Positions 1 to 9,707 of a DNA stretch of 64,000 nt are shown one piece after another. Source of the DNA: Halobacterium wangiae (lineage in GTDB: Archaea > Halobacteriota > Halobacteria > Halobacteriales > Halobacteriaceae). The position numbers and the translations under genes are program-made. The stretch spans positions 682,001-746,000 of the forward strand of contig NZ_CP089588.1 in the NCBI RefSeq assembly GCF_021249345.1. Direction: 5' to 3'. A model generated the notes under the pieces. It searched no databases and had not been told where the DNA came from. It saw nothing but the letters and a program-made list of their open reading frames with translations. Positions within the stretch are counted from its first letter, which is position 1. Each line of letters starts with the position of its first letter.

Positions 1-681
1 GAACAGCTGAGCGCGTTCCGCACGAACGCCGACGAGATCAAGCAGGTCATCCTCTCGCTGGGCCTCGAACTCGACGCCGACGAGTGGGACGCCGCCGACC
101 GGACCGAACTCGCCCGCGAGATACGCAAGCGCACGAAGCCGATGGTCGTCGCGGCGAACAAGATGGACACCCCGGAGGCGCAGGCCAACTGGGACGAAAT
201 CACCGCGGACGACGACTACGACCACCTGGAGTTCGTCCCCGTGAGCGCACACGCCGAGAAGGCGCTCAAGCAGGCCGCCGAGGACGGCGTCGTCGACTAC
301 CGTCCCGGCGACGACGACTTCGAGATAACCGGCGACGTGAGCGACGAGCAGGCCGCGGGGCTCGAAGCCATCCGCGAGTTCGTCGCCGAGTACGGCGGCG
401 CCGGCGTCCAGCGGGCCGTCGAGGCGGCGCTGTTCGACGCGCTCGGAGTCAACCCCGTCTTCCCGGGGTCCGCGAACGGCCTCGGTACCGCGGACGGCCG
501 CGTGCTCCCGGACGTCTTCTTGCTCCCCGAGGGCGCGACCGCCGAGGAGTTCGCGTACGCGGTCCACTCGGACATCGGCGACGGCTTCCTGCACGCCAAG
601 GACTGCCGCGCCAACCGGCAGATAGCGGCCGACCACGAACTCGCCCCGCGGGACGTCGTCGAGATCGTGTCCACGAACTGA
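1..681 (+). CDS. YchF-type GTP/ATP-binding protein, C-terminal part (partial)
   Basis: The gene enters from the left edge, so its start and Walker A region are not visible. The open frame runs from base 1 and carries the G4-like motif NKMD near base 163. It ends in a TGS domain (about the last 80 residues) with the typical VFLLPEG and DIGDGFLHAKD elements and a final DVVEIVSTN. YchF/Obg-like proteins are P-loop ATPases associated with ribosomes and stress responses. The archaeal version has this G-domain, helical insertion and TGS order. The family is clear; the exact cellular role is not. Confidence 0.9.
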   Translation, partial: EQLSAFRTNADEIKQVILSLGLELDADEWDAADRTELAREIRKRTKPMVVAANKMDTPEAQANWDEITADDDYDHLEFVPVSAHAEKALKQAAEDGVVDYRPGDDDFEITGDVSDEQAAGLEAIREFVAEYGGAGVQRAVEAALFDALGVNPVFPGSANGLGTADGRVLPDVFLLPEGATAEEFAYAVHSDIGDGFLHAKDCRANRQIAADHELAPRDVVEIVSTN

Positions 682-722
682 CGCCACAAGCGTTACGCCC
701 GCGGCACTCGACTCTACAGAGG

Positions 723-1382
723 ATGACGCCGCCGACGGCGAGTTTCGTAGTCCCGACGTTGAACGAGGTCGACTACCTCCCGGCGACGCTGCGGAGCATC
801 CGGGCGCTGGAGACGGACGTCGACTACGAGGTGGTGGTGGCCGACGGCGGCAGTACCGACGGCACCCGTCCGCTCGCCCGCGAGCACGGTGCGTGTGTCG
901 TCGTCACCCAGTCGAGGGGCATCGCGGTCGGGCGGAACGCCGGCGCTCGCGCTGCCGACGGGGAGTGGCTGGCGTTCGTCGACGCCGACACGGCCGTGCG
1001 CGCCGACTACCTCGACCGGATGCTCGCGTTCGTCCGCCGGTCCGGCGTCGCGGGGGCGTCCTCGCGGTGTCGGGTGACGGACTGCTACCGCGGGAAGGCG
1101 ATGCAGGCGTTCGTGAACCACCTGTTCCCGCTGTTCGAGCGACCCGTCCTCCCGGGGTTCAACACGTTCGTCCGGCGGTCGGCCTTCGAGACGGTCGGGG
1201 GGTACCCGACGGTCGGCAACGAGGACACGGCGTTCAGTCGGGCGCTCGGTCGGGAGTTCGACACCGAGTACTGCCCGGACGTGCTCGTGGAGACGTCCGG
1301 CCGGCGATTCGTCGAACAGGGGTTGGCTGGCGCCGCCGCCCACTACCTCTCCCTCGACGTCCAGCGCGTGCGCGCCACCTGA
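723..1382 (+). CDS. Glycosyltransferase family 2
   Basis: 219 residues starting at ATG 723; the open frame upstream is an antisense/out-of-frame shadow of the YchF gene. The N-terminus has the GT-A opening VVPTLNEVDYLP, then ADGGSTDGT, and the metal-binding DADTA near residue 85. No transmembrane segment is visible, so it is probably cytosolic or peripheral, transferring a sugar from a nucleotide-sugar or dolichol-phosphate-sugar donor. The closest pattern is the short haloarchaeal GT2 enzymes. Substrate unknown. Confidence 0.85.
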   Translation: MTPPTASFVVPTLNEVDYLPATLRSIRALETDVDYEVVVADGGSTDGTRPLAREHGACVVVTQSRGIAVGRNAGARAADGEWLAFVDADTAVRADYLDRMLAFVRRSGVAGASSRCRVTDCYRGKAMQAFVNHLFPLFERPVLPGFNTFVRRSAFETVGGYPTVGNEDTAFSRALGREFDTEYCPDVLVETSGRRFVEQGLAGAAAHYLSLDVQRVRAT

Positions 1383-1449
1383 GGCTGTCGGGGGAAGAGG
1401 TACTGGGAGAATCGACGGGTTGAGGGGTGTTCCCCGCGTGGCGTCGGGC

Positions 1450-1779
1450 ATGTCCGCGTGGCTGGTGCTGTTCGTGGCGGGACTGTTCGAGGCGATGTGG
1501 GCCATCGGCCTCGCGTACACCGACGGGTTCACCGAACCCGTCCCGTCGGTGCTCACGCTCGCTGCGATGGCCGTCTCCGTCTACCTGCTCGCGCAGGCCG
1601 TCCAGGAACTCCCGGTCGGCACGGCGTACGCGGTGTGGACGGGCATCGGTGCCGTCTCGACGGCTATCCTCGGTATCTACCTCTTCGACGAGTCGACGTC
1701 CGCGCTCAGAGTCGGCTGCATCCTGCTGGTCGTCGTCGGTATCGCGGGGTTACAGGTGACCGCGAGCGGGCACGCCTGA
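1450..1779 (+). CDS. SMR-family exporter, Gdx/SugE-like
   Basis: 109 residues with four hydrophobic helices, the normal SMR length. The conserved membrane Glu is E14 (LFEAMW). The stretch GLAYTDGF, LPVGTAYAVWTGIG and GIYLFDES follows the guanidinium-exporter (Gdx, formerly SugE) subtype rather than EmrE. The start is ATG 1450; an upstream in-frame TTG at 1420 would add residues that do not fit the first helix. The known family forms proton-coupled antiparallel dimers. The gene ends at 1779 and the convergent gene's stop begins at 1780, leaving no intergenic base. Confidence 0.88.
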   Translation: MSAWLVLFVAGLFEAMWAIGLAYTDGFTEPVPSVLTLAAMAVSVYLLAQAVQELPVGTAYAVWTGIGAVSTAILGIYLFDESTSALRVGCILLVVVGIAGLQVTASGHA

Positions 1780-2025
1780 CTACGCGTCCAGGCGGACGGC
1801 GTCGCGAGTGCGCTCGGCGACCAACCGGGACGGGAGTCGCTCCGCGTCGCTGGCGCTCCACTCGAGGGACCGGAGGGTGTCCTCGGGCGCGTCCGCCGAG
1901 ACGTCCACGCGGAGGGCGTCGGCTTCGACACCGCTGACGGTGCCGACGACACGGTTCTCGTGGTCCAGCACCGGCAGTCCGACGGGGCGGTCGTCGGGTC
2001 GGGCGGCGGGGGAGATTCGGATCAT
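1780..2025 (-). CDS. Small PRC-barrel-like protein
   Basis: 81 residues from ATG 2025. The sequence DHENRVVGTVSGVEADALRVDV resembles the beta-barrel core of PRC-barrel proteins (GxxVGxVxxV followed by a valine-rich strand). The stop codon of the upstream gene lies two bases before this ATG, so the two are almost certainly co-transcribed. Function unknown; PRC barrels often mediate RNA or protein contacts. A shadow extension to 2199 is arginine-rich and was not used. Confidence 0.65.
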   Translation of the reverse strand: MIRISPAARPDDRPVGLPVLDHENRVVGTVSGVEADALRVDVSADAPEDTLRSLEWSASDAERLPSRLVAERTRDAVRLDA

Positions 2026-2026
2026 C

Positions 2027-2722
2027 TCAGTTTTCGAAGACGACCTCGCGGACGGCCACGTCGGTGACCGTGGGGGTGCCGTCCTGCCCGCGTGCCCACG
2101 TGAGGTCCGGGCGCACGTCGTACAATTCGCCACCGCCCTCGAGTTCCAGCGTCGCGGTCTCGCCCTCGGCGAACCGACGTGCGACGTCCGCTCGCGCACC
2201 GTCGCCGAAGCGGTTCATCCCCTCCGTCCCCTTCCCGCTGCGGACAGCGACGACCTCCACGTCGAGGCCCTCGGGGCCGGTGTGGAGCGCGACGCGGAGC
2301 GGGACGCGCTGGCTCTCGCCGTCGCCGAGCACGAGCACCGCGTCCTCGGCGTCCTCCAGGCGGTCGATCTCGTCGTCGAGCGTCTCACCGACGAAGCCGG
2401 GCACCGACTCGCTGACCGAGGAGAGCACCCGTTCGGCGATGCGCTCGCCGAACTCGGGGTCGAACGGCGAGACGTCCTCGGGGTCGCGCCGGCCACGACT
2501 CTCGCCACGGTGGTCGTGGGGCGCGCCACGGTCCCGCTGTGACCGTCGGTCCCGGCCGTGTGCCCGGGGTTCGGGTGTCTCGGGGGTGCGGGGCGGTTCG
2601 GGGCTGTCCCGGAGGCCGCGACGGAGCGCGTCCTCCCAGGAGAGGTCGAGGGCGTCCTTCCGCCGCTTCAGGCGCTCGAACACCTCGTCGTCGTCGATGG
2701 AGATCCGGATCTGTCTGCTCAC
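2027..2722 (-). CDS. Conserved haloarchaeal protein with RHH-like N-terminus
   Basis: 231 residues from GTG 2722 (starts VSRQIRISIDDDEVFERL). The N-terminal 40 residues look like a ribbon-helix-helix strand followed by two helices. A charged, Arg/Pro-rich linker (about residues 45-85) leads into an acidic alpha/beta region. The GTG is preferred over ATG 2749 because a TATA-like element (TTTATG read on this strand, 2747-2752) lies 25 bases upstream, fitting a leaderless transcript. It is followed after one base by the PRC-barrel-like gene. Possibly a DNA-binding protein; no specific function can be assigned. Confidence 0.65.
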   Translation of the reverse strand: MSRQIRISIDDDEVFERLKRRKDALDLSWEDALRRGLRDSPEPPRTPETPEPRAHGRDRRSQRDRGAPHDHRGESRGRRDPEDVSPFDPEFGERIAERVLSSVSESVPGFVGETLDDEIDRLEDAEDAVLVLGDGESQRVPLRVALHTGPEGLDVEVVAVRSGKGTEGMNRFGDGARADVARRFAEGETATLELEGGGELYDVRPDLTWARGQDGTPTVTDVAVREVVFEN

Positions 2723-2746
2723 ACTCCCACCCAGCCGCCACAGCAC

Positions 2747-2752
2747 CATAAA
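2747..2752 (-). promoter_or_regulatory. TATA-like element for the RHH-like gene
   Basis: Reading leftward the sequence is ATTTATGG, centred about 25 bases before GTG 2722. This spacing is typical of haloarchaeal leaderless promoters and is what decides the start codon. Confidence 0.45.
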
Positions 2753-2823
2753 TGTGCGTGTCGACTCACACTCGACTCACAACGATGGCAAGATTGATGG
2801 GGGTGGCCGTTGCAGACAGTCAC

Positions 2824-3654
2824 ATGGGAGACACGATTCGCGGCGAACGCATCAGCATCGACGGCGCCGGCTCGTACGACGAGGTGGACTGTGAGACGTT
2901 CAACGTCAACGGGACGGGCAAGGTGTCCGGCGACCTCTACGCGACCACGGTCGACGTCGACGGCACGGCGAAAGTCGGCGGTCGCGTCGACGCGGTAGAC
3001 CTCGACGTCGACGGCACCGCGAAGGTCGACGGCGACGTTCGCGGGGAGACCGTCGAGGTGGACGGGACGGCGAAGTTCGCGACCAACCTCAGCGCCGACC
3101 ACCTGGCCGTCGACGGCACGGCGAAGGTTGGGGGCAACCTCGACGGGCACGAGGTCGAGGCCGACGGCACGCTGAAGGTGAGCGGGAGCCTCGTCGCCGC
3201 CGACGCACAGATCGACGGGACCGTGAAGGTCGGCGGCGTCACCGACGCCACCACGCTCGCGATAGACGGCACGGGGACGTTCGGCGACGTGAACGCCGAC
3301 GAGTGCTCGGTCGCGGGGAGCGTCCGCGCCGACAGCGTCTCGGCCCGAACGGTCGACGTCACGGTCGAGGGCCGCTCGACGGTCGGGTCGGTCCGCGCCA
3401 CGGAGGTCAGCGTGCGCCCAGGGGACGGCTCGCGCTCGCTCGCGAGCAAACTACTCGGCGGGGACGGCGAGCGCGTCTTCGAGGTCGACACCGTCGAAGC
3501 GGAGTCCGTCGAACTCGACGCGACGCGCGCGGGGACCGTGGTCGGCGACGTCGTCACGCTCGGACCGGACGCCGAAGTGGACGTCGTGTACACCGACGAC
3601 CTCGACGCCGCAGACGCGACCGTCGGCGACGTCCGGCCCCGCGAGGAGTACTAG
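2824..3654 (+). CDS. Bactofilin-like polymer-forming repeat protein
   Basis: 276 residues from ATG 2824. Residues 28-146 are seven consecutive 17-residue repeats built on the motif VDGTAKVGG (for example VDGTAKVDGD, ADGTLKVSGS), preceded and followed by degenerate copies. This regular glycine-turn pattern is that of bactofilin/DUF583 proteins, which fold as right-handed beta-helices and polymerise as scaffolds. The C-terminal third (about 165-276) is a less regular continuation of valine-rich strands. No signal peptide or membrane segment is seen, so a cytoplasmic role is likely. It is divergent from the RHH-like gene across about 100 bp. Upstream in-frame codons (2752, 2785) are rejected because the repeat family begins at this ATG. 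Confidence 0.75.
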   Translation: MGDTIRGERISIDGAGSYDEVDCETFNVNGTGKVSGDLYATTVDVDGTAKVGGRVDAVDLDVDGTAKVDGDVRGETVEVDGTAKFATNLSADHLAVDGTAKVGGNLDGHEVEADGTLKVSGSLVAADAQIDGTVKVGGVTDATTLAIDGTGTFGDVNADECSVAGSVRADSVSARTVDVTVEGRSTVGSVRATEVSVRPGDGSRSLASKLLGGDGERVFEVDTVEAESVELDATRAGTVVGDVVTLGPDAEVDVVYTDDLDAADATVGDVRPREEY

Positions 3655-3712
3655 CCGAAGGACGCCTCGTCGGGCGATTCTGCCACCTAGTCACTTGCTA
3701 TCACGTACATCC

Positions 3713-3722
3713 GATAACTTAA
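3713..3722 (+). promoter_or_regulatory. TATA-like promoter of aIF1A
   Basis: GATAACTTAA ends 25 bases before GTG 3747, the spacing expected for a leaderless archaeal transcript. A similar ACTTAACC occurs upstream of the DUF3311 gene at 53,607. Confidence 0.55.
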
Positions 3723-3746
3723 CCGTGGGCCGTTCCTAGAACGGGT

Positions 3747-4031
3747 GTGAGCGAAGAATCAGGGCGCCGGAACCTCCGGATGCCCAACGGAGACGAGCTT
3801 TTCGCCGTCGTGACGGAACACAACGGCGGGAATCACGTACGCGTGCAGTGCGAGGACGGAGAGAACCGAATGGGGCGGATCCCCGGTCGAATGAAGTACC
3901 GAACCTGGATCAGCGAGGGCGACGTCGTGCTCGTGGAGCCGTGGGACTGGCAGGACGAGAAGGCCAACATCGAGTGGCGCTACTCCGAGCAGGACGCCGA
4001 CCAGCTCCGCGACGAAGGCCACATCAACTAG
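3747..4031 (+). CDS. eif1A: Translation initiation factor aIF-1A
   Basis: 94 residues starting at GTG 3747. It is a single OB-fold S1-like protein with the family signatures [35 protein letters not shown] and [12 protein letters not shown]. It binds the small ribosomal subunit A site and promotes initiator tRNA and mRNA loading. Length and motifs match archaeal aIF1A throughout. The promoter spacing supports the GTG start. Confidence 0.95.
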   Translation: MSEESGRRNLRMPNGDELFAVVTEHNGGNHVRVQCEDGENRMGRIPGRMKYRTWISEGDVVLVEPWDWQDEKANIEWRYSEQDADQLRDEGHIN

Positions 4032-4224
4032 TCCGCCGGGCCACCGGCAGATTCTCTGCGTTCTTTTTCTCGACGAGCGACGGCGCTGTCGCGGCGAGCC
4101 CGCACCGACGGCCACAACGCTTACACGGAGGGTTCGCCATCGAACGGCGTTATCAGCCCGTCTAACCCCAGGTACGGGTGGTAAGCTTGCCATTACAAAC
4201 CAGTAGCCTGCCGTCTACGCGGGC

Positions 4225-5571
<1,347 letters not shown>

Positions 5572-5610
5572 CTCGAGGGCGAGTCGGCACCGACCACAGA
5601 CGGCTGGCGG

Positions 5611-6552
5611 TCAGCCGACTGGTTCGAACTCCGCGCCGCGTCGCTGGCCGTCGCGGTGCTGTTCGAGGTAGTACGTCACGCCGGGCTGGTGTGCGGCGCC
5701 GACGACGAGGTGGACCGTGTCGGCGGTGCTGTGGTAGACCGCGTAGTCGGCCATGCGCTCGTTTCTCGCGTGAGTTAGCAGTTCCAGGGCCGGGTCGTGG
5801 CGGCGGAGCCACTCGCGTTCGAGTGGCTGGGGGAGGAACGCCCGCCGGTAGTAGTCCTGGAGGTCGCCGAGCTTCGTCGGGTCGTCGGCGGCCGCCCGGG
5901 ACTTCGAGAACGACGCGAAGTCCATCCCCGTCGAGACGTCCTCGTGGCTCATGAGGAACGTCGACGCCACGTCACCGAGCGTCGCCTCGAAGGACTCGCC
6001 GTAGAGGTGGCGTCCGGAGTCGATGAGCGAGAAGACGGCGTCACGGAGCTCCGTGGTCAGCGAGTCGAGGTTCGTCGACAGCCCGGCGAACGGGACGTCC
6101 AGCGCGTCGTACACGGGTGGGTCGCTGTCGAGGGACGCGCAGCGCTCCATCGCCCAGGCGTAGTCGTCCATCTCGTAGACGTCGTCGAACGACGAGAAGT
6201 ACATCGAGCGGACACCTTGCTCGACGTAGACGGCCGCACCCGCGTCGAGGAACCGGTCGACGTGCTGGCGGAGGAACCGGCCCTCGGCCCGCGTGTCTGC
6301 GTGCGTGATGCCGTGTACGCAGAACGTCTGTCCGTCGACACCGACGCGGTTGCCCGGTAGCTGGTCCGAACTCGCGTCGGCGAGCGCACGACCCTGGAGG
6401 TCGAACCACTCGCGTTTGGCCGCGAAGTAGGCGTCGTGGACCGACGCCGCGTCCGTCTCCGCGGCGAGGGCGGCGAGGCTCTCCGCGGACCGTATCGCCG
6501 CGAGGCGGGCTCGCTCTCCCGCGTTCAACCTCGAGCCGGAGCCGGCAACCAT
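5611..6552 (-). CDS. TraB/GumN-like protein
   Basis: 313 residues from ATG 6552 (an adjacent GTG at 6555 is also possible). The C-terminus VVGAAHQPGVTYYL matches the closing GxxHxxG motif of TraB/PrgY/GumN proteins. An internal HGITHADT followed by AVYVEQGVRSMYF resembles their opening histidine and glutamate motifs. Members include membrane-associated putative metalloproteases, but this copy has no obvious transmembrane helix. It is divergent from the Rieske fusion gene across a 114-bp AT-richer spacer. Function unassigned. Confidence 0.6.
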   Translation of the reverse strand: MVAGSGSRLNAGERARLAAIRSAESLAALAAETDAASVHDAYFAAKREWFDLQGRALADASSDQLPGNRVGVDGQTFCVHGITHADTRAEGRFLRQHVDRFLDAGAAVYVEQGVRSMYFSSFDDVYEMDDYAWAMERCASLDSDPPVYDALDVPFAGLSTNLDSLTTELRDAVFSLIDSGRHLYGESFEATLGDVASTFLMSHEDVSTGMDFASFSKSRAAADDPTKLGDLQDYYRRAFLPQPLEREWLRRHDPALELLTHARNERMADYAVYHSTADTVHLVVGAAHQPGVTYYLEQHRDGQRRGAEFEPVG

Positions 6553-6666
6553 CACCGAAAGTTGCCGACGGTCGATAATAAATCGTGGCCCACCACGGAA
6601 CTAACCTTATTGGCCGAGCCGCCGTTTTTCGCACCCGACCGGGCCGAGGCCCCCCGGCGAGCAACC

Positions 6667-8259
6667 ATGAACTCGGAGCACTCTGACTCGACGGTCGGCG
6701 GACAGCACAGGTCCATCTGGCTGGAGACGAGCCCGGAGACCGCCTACGAGGCGCTGGACGGCGGAACGCGGGTCGACACGGTCGTCGTCGGGGGTGGCAT
6801 CGTGGGCATCACGACGGCGACGAAACTCGCCGCCGCCGGCCAGACGGTCGCCGTCGTCGAGCGCGACCGGATTCTCGCCGGCGTCACCGGCCACACGACG
6901 GCGAAGCTCACGTCACAGCACGGCCTCGTCTACGACTACCTCCTCGAGACGTTCGGCGAGGAACGCGCCCGCCAGTACGCCCAGGCCAACCAGCACGCCA
7001 TCGACGAGATCGAGTCGACCGTCGAGGGCCGCGGCATCGACTGTGACTTCGAGCGCGTCCCCGCCTGCACCTACGTCGAGTCCCGCGACCGCCGCCAGGC
7101 GGTCCGCGACGAGGTGGAGGCTGCCAGACGGCTCGGGCTCCCGGTGTCGTACACCGAGTCCACGGAGCTACCGTACGACGTGGCGGCCGCCGTCGAGTTC
7201 GATGAGCAGGCCCACTTCCACCCGCGGAACTACCTGCTCGAACTCGCCCGCGACCTCGTCGAGTCGGGGAGCTACGTCTTCGAGGAGACGCGAGCTCTCG
7301 ACGTCGAACCCGGGAGTCCGTGTCGCGTCCCCACCGACCGCGGGGAGGTCGTCGCCGACGACGTGGTGGTCGCCACCAACTTCCCGTTCTTCGACGAGGG
7401 GCTGTACTTCGCTCGCCTGGAGCCCAAGCGCTCGTACGTGCTCGCCGCGCGCCTCGCCGACGACCCCCCGGAGGCCATCTACTACCGCCAGAGCGACCCC
7501 TACTTCTCCGTCCGCCCGCACCCCGCTGGCGACGAGTCGCTCGTGCTGTTCGGCGGGCAGAACCACAAGACCGGCCACGAGGACAGCGGCGTCGACCGCT
7601 ACCGGAAGGTCGAACGGGAGGCGCGCAACCGCTTCGACGTCGAGTCCGTCGAGTACCGGTGGTCGACCCAGGACTACAAGTCGGTCGACAGGGTGCCGTT
7701 CGTCGGGAAACTCGCGCCGCACACGAAGCACGTCCACGTCGCGACTGGGTTCGGCGGGTGGGGGCTCACGAACGGGACCGCCGCGGGGGTCGTGCTCTCC
7801 GACCAGATTCTCGGCCGGGAGAACCCGTGGACGGACGTCTACAAGCCGACGCGGTTCAACGCCACCGCCTCGACCAGGGAGCTCCTCAAGCACAACACGG
7901 GCGCGATGAAGCACTTCTTCGGTGACCGCCTGAAACACCGCACCAGCGGCGTCCGGGTCGACGTCGACCGCGGCGAGGCGCGGATCGTCGACTCCGAGGA
8001 CGGCCCCGTCGGCGTCTACCGCGACGAGCGCGGCGAGTTGCACACCGTCTCGGCCGTCTGCCCACACATGGGCTGTCACGTGGAGTGGAACGACGGCGAG
8101 GAGTCCTGGGACTGTCCCTGCCACGGCTCCCGCTTCGACTACGACGGACGCGTCGTCCACACGCCGGCGATCGAGGACCTGCGCACGTACGGCGAGCAGG
8201 AACTGGCGTCAATCGGCGTGGGAGTCACCGGAGAGCAGTCCGCCGAGGGCGACGACTGA
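6667..8259 (+). CDS. FAD-dependent oxidoreductase fused to Rieske domain
   Basis: 530 residues from ATG 6667. Residues about 38-430 form a DAO-type FAD oxidoreductase with VVVGGGIVGITTA and GHTTAKLTSQHG, and a C-terminal FAD contact ATGFGGWGLTNG. A linker leads to a Rieske domain near residues 445-515 with both ligand pairs: C465/H467 (CPHMGC) and C483/H486 (CPCHGS), which bind a [2Fe-2S] cluster. Known relatives are described as DadA-like FAD-Rieske proteins. The substrate is unknown. The Rieske cluster presumably takes electrons from the flavin. Cytosolic; no signal peptide. Confidence 0.9.
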   Translation: MNSEHSDSTVGGQHRSIWLETSPETAYEALDGGTRVDTVVVGGGIVGITTATKLAAAGQTVAVVERDRILAGVTGHTTAKLTSQHGLVYDYLLETFGEERARQYAQANQHAIDEIESTVEGRGIDCDFERVPACTYVESRDRRQAVRDEVEAARRLGLPVSYTESTELPYDVAAAVEFDEQAHFHPRNYLLELARDLVESGSYVFEETRALDVEPGSPCRVPTDRGEVVADDVVVATNFPFFDEGLYFARLEPKRSYVLAARLADDPPEAIYYRQSDPYFSVRPHPAGDESLVLFGGQNHKTGHEDSGVDRYRKVEREARNRFDVESVEYRWSTQDYKSVDRVPFVGKLAPHTKHVHVATGFGGWGLTNGTAAGVVLSDQILGRENPWTDVYKPTRFNATASTRELLKHNTGAMKHFFGDRLKHRTSGVRVDVDRGEARIVDSEDGPVGVYRDERGELHTVSAVCPHMGCHVEWNDGEESWDCPCHGSRFDYDGRVVHTPAIEDLRTYGEQELASIGVGVTGEQSAEGDD

Positions 8260-8350
8260 CGGTCTCGCGGGCGCACCGACTCGACGGCCCGTGCTCTCCG
8301 GGTCGCTCGGCTGAAGAAAAACGAGTGGTCGTCGGGCGCCGTCTCGGCGT

Positions 8351-8854
8351 TCAGTCGGCGGCCGACTCCATGACGCGCCCGTAGTCGAAGTCGTCGACGT
8401 GCGAGGACAGCTTCTCGAGGGCCGCCTGTTCCTCCTCGAGGTTCTCGTGGAGCAGGTCGCCCGCCTCGTCCATGCCCAGACGGTCGGCGAGCAGCGCCAT
8501 GTTGCCGTAGGCGGCGATCTCGTAGTGCTCGGTCTTCTGGGCCGCCACGAGGTTGTGGAGGTCCAGTACCTCCTGTGCCGGGTCCTCCTCGACGAAGTCC
8601 TCGTGCTCCTCGAGGAGCCCCTCGATGCCCTCGCACTCCTCGGTCTCCGGTTCCACGCCGACCATCTCGAACACCTGTTCGAGGCGGTCGATGTGGCCCT
8701 CGGTCTCCTCGCGGTGTTCGCGGAACGCGTCGGCGATCTGGTCGTCGTCGGTCTGCTCGGCCAGTTCGTCGAGCGCGTCGAGGAGCTCCGTCTCGGCGTA
8801 GTAGATGTCTTCGAGGTCGTGCACGAACAGCTCTCGGAGGTTGGATACGGTCAT
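8351..8854 (-). CDS. Ferritin-like DUF892 (YciE/YciF) protein
   Basis: 167 residues from ATG 8854. It shows the DUF892 opening NLRELFVHDLEDIYYAETELL and repeated Glu and ExxH-type iron-ligand candidates on helices (REHREETEGH, AAQKTEHYEI, ENLEEEQAAL). The length matches YciF-like ferritin-like four-helix proteins, which are stress-associated. Upstream codons to 9007 encode Arg-rich filler and are not used. Convergent with the Rieske fusion gene. Confidence 0.85.
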   Translation of the reverse strand: MTVSNLRELFVHDLEDIYYAETELLDALDELAEQTDDDQIADAFREHREETEGHIDRLEQVFEMVGVEPETEECEGIEGLLEEHEDFVEEDPAQEVLDLHNLVAAQKTEHYEIAAYGNMALLADRLGMDEAGDLLHENLEEEQAALEKLSSHVDDFDYGRVMESAAD

Positions 8855-8937
8855 GGTAACTCGGGCGTAGCTACTGCCGGCAGTTCGATAAGGGGCCAGC
8901 CTGCAGATGCAGGGCGAGTAAACACCCGCAGGCGCGG

Positions 8938-9645
8938 TCACTCGCCCTTCCACTTGCCGGGCTCCACGTCGCTGACCTCGCCTTTGGCCTGACGACTGCC
9001 CGGCCACATCGCGACGGCGGCGACGGCGACGTAGAAGGCGACGAGAGCCCCAGCGACGACGGTGCCAGGGACGCCCGGTAACTCCGCCGCTTCAGTCCAC
9101 TGCGTCTCGGGCGTGAACAGCGTCACTTTCGCCGTCCACGCGACGCCGAGCACGACGAACAGCAGCCCGTAGATGCGGCGGACTCGACGGCCGAGCGCCT
9201 CGCCGGTGGTCACCTTGAACGTGGGGTTGCGGAGGTCGTCGCTCAACTCCTCGCGCCACCGCAGGTGTTCGACGCCGGACGGCTCCAGGGCGTTCGCGTA
9301 GACGTTCTCCTCGACGAAGCGCACCCGCGAGCGGTAGAGGTCGAAGAAGCGGTAGCGGCGGACCTCGTAGGAGAGGAAGACACAGAGGATGCCGACGCCC
9401 ACCAGGAGCAGGAACGCGGGCATGTCGGGGCTGGAGAAGACGACCGACAGCAGCGCGGCGATGAGCGTGATCGCCCAGTTCGTCGTCTGGTCGATGCGGT
9501 TCTGGCTGTTTTCCGCCTGGTTGACCGCTCCACGGTAGAAGTCCGAGATGAGCGAGAGCAGGGCGTCCGACTCGGTGGCGACGTCGGCGGCGACCTCCTG
9601 GTCGTCCTCGTGGAGCGGGCTGTCGGCGTGGTCGTCCCTGGACAT
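8938..9645 (-). CDS. DUF2270 membrane protein
   Basis: 235 residues from ATG 9645. An acidic N-terminus precedes NSQNRIDQTTNWAITLIAALLS, then four hydrophobic segments (about residues 58-75, 80-98, 165-183, 200-222). The RRYRFFDLYRSRVRFVEENVYA motif between helices two and three is characteristic of the DUF2270 family. Function unknown; probably integral to the cytoplasmic membrane. An alternative upstream start at 9672 adds nine residues without support. Confidence 0.78.
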   Translation of the reverse strand: MSRDDHADSPLHEDDQEVAADVATESDALLSLISDFYRGAVNQAENSQNRIDQTTNWAITLIAALLSVVFSSPDMPAFLLLVGVGILCVFLSYEVRRYRFFDLYRSRVRFVEENVYANALEPSGVEHLRWREELSDDLRNPTFKVTTGEALGRRVRRIYGLLFVVLGVAWTAKVTLFTPETQWTEAAELPGVPGTVVAGALVAFYVAVAAVAMWPGSRQAKGEVSDVEPGKWKGE

Positions 9646-9707
9646 ACCAGTACGTTCGCCCGCGAGGGCCAAAGGTTCACAGCCGCGACCACCGGGACGA
9701 CCGCGGG

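Noticed and set aside
4060-4080. T-rich TTCTTTTTCTCGAC after aIF1A as a terminator.
   Set aside because: It may end transcription, but the T-run is short and there is no stem, so I did not list it as a feature.
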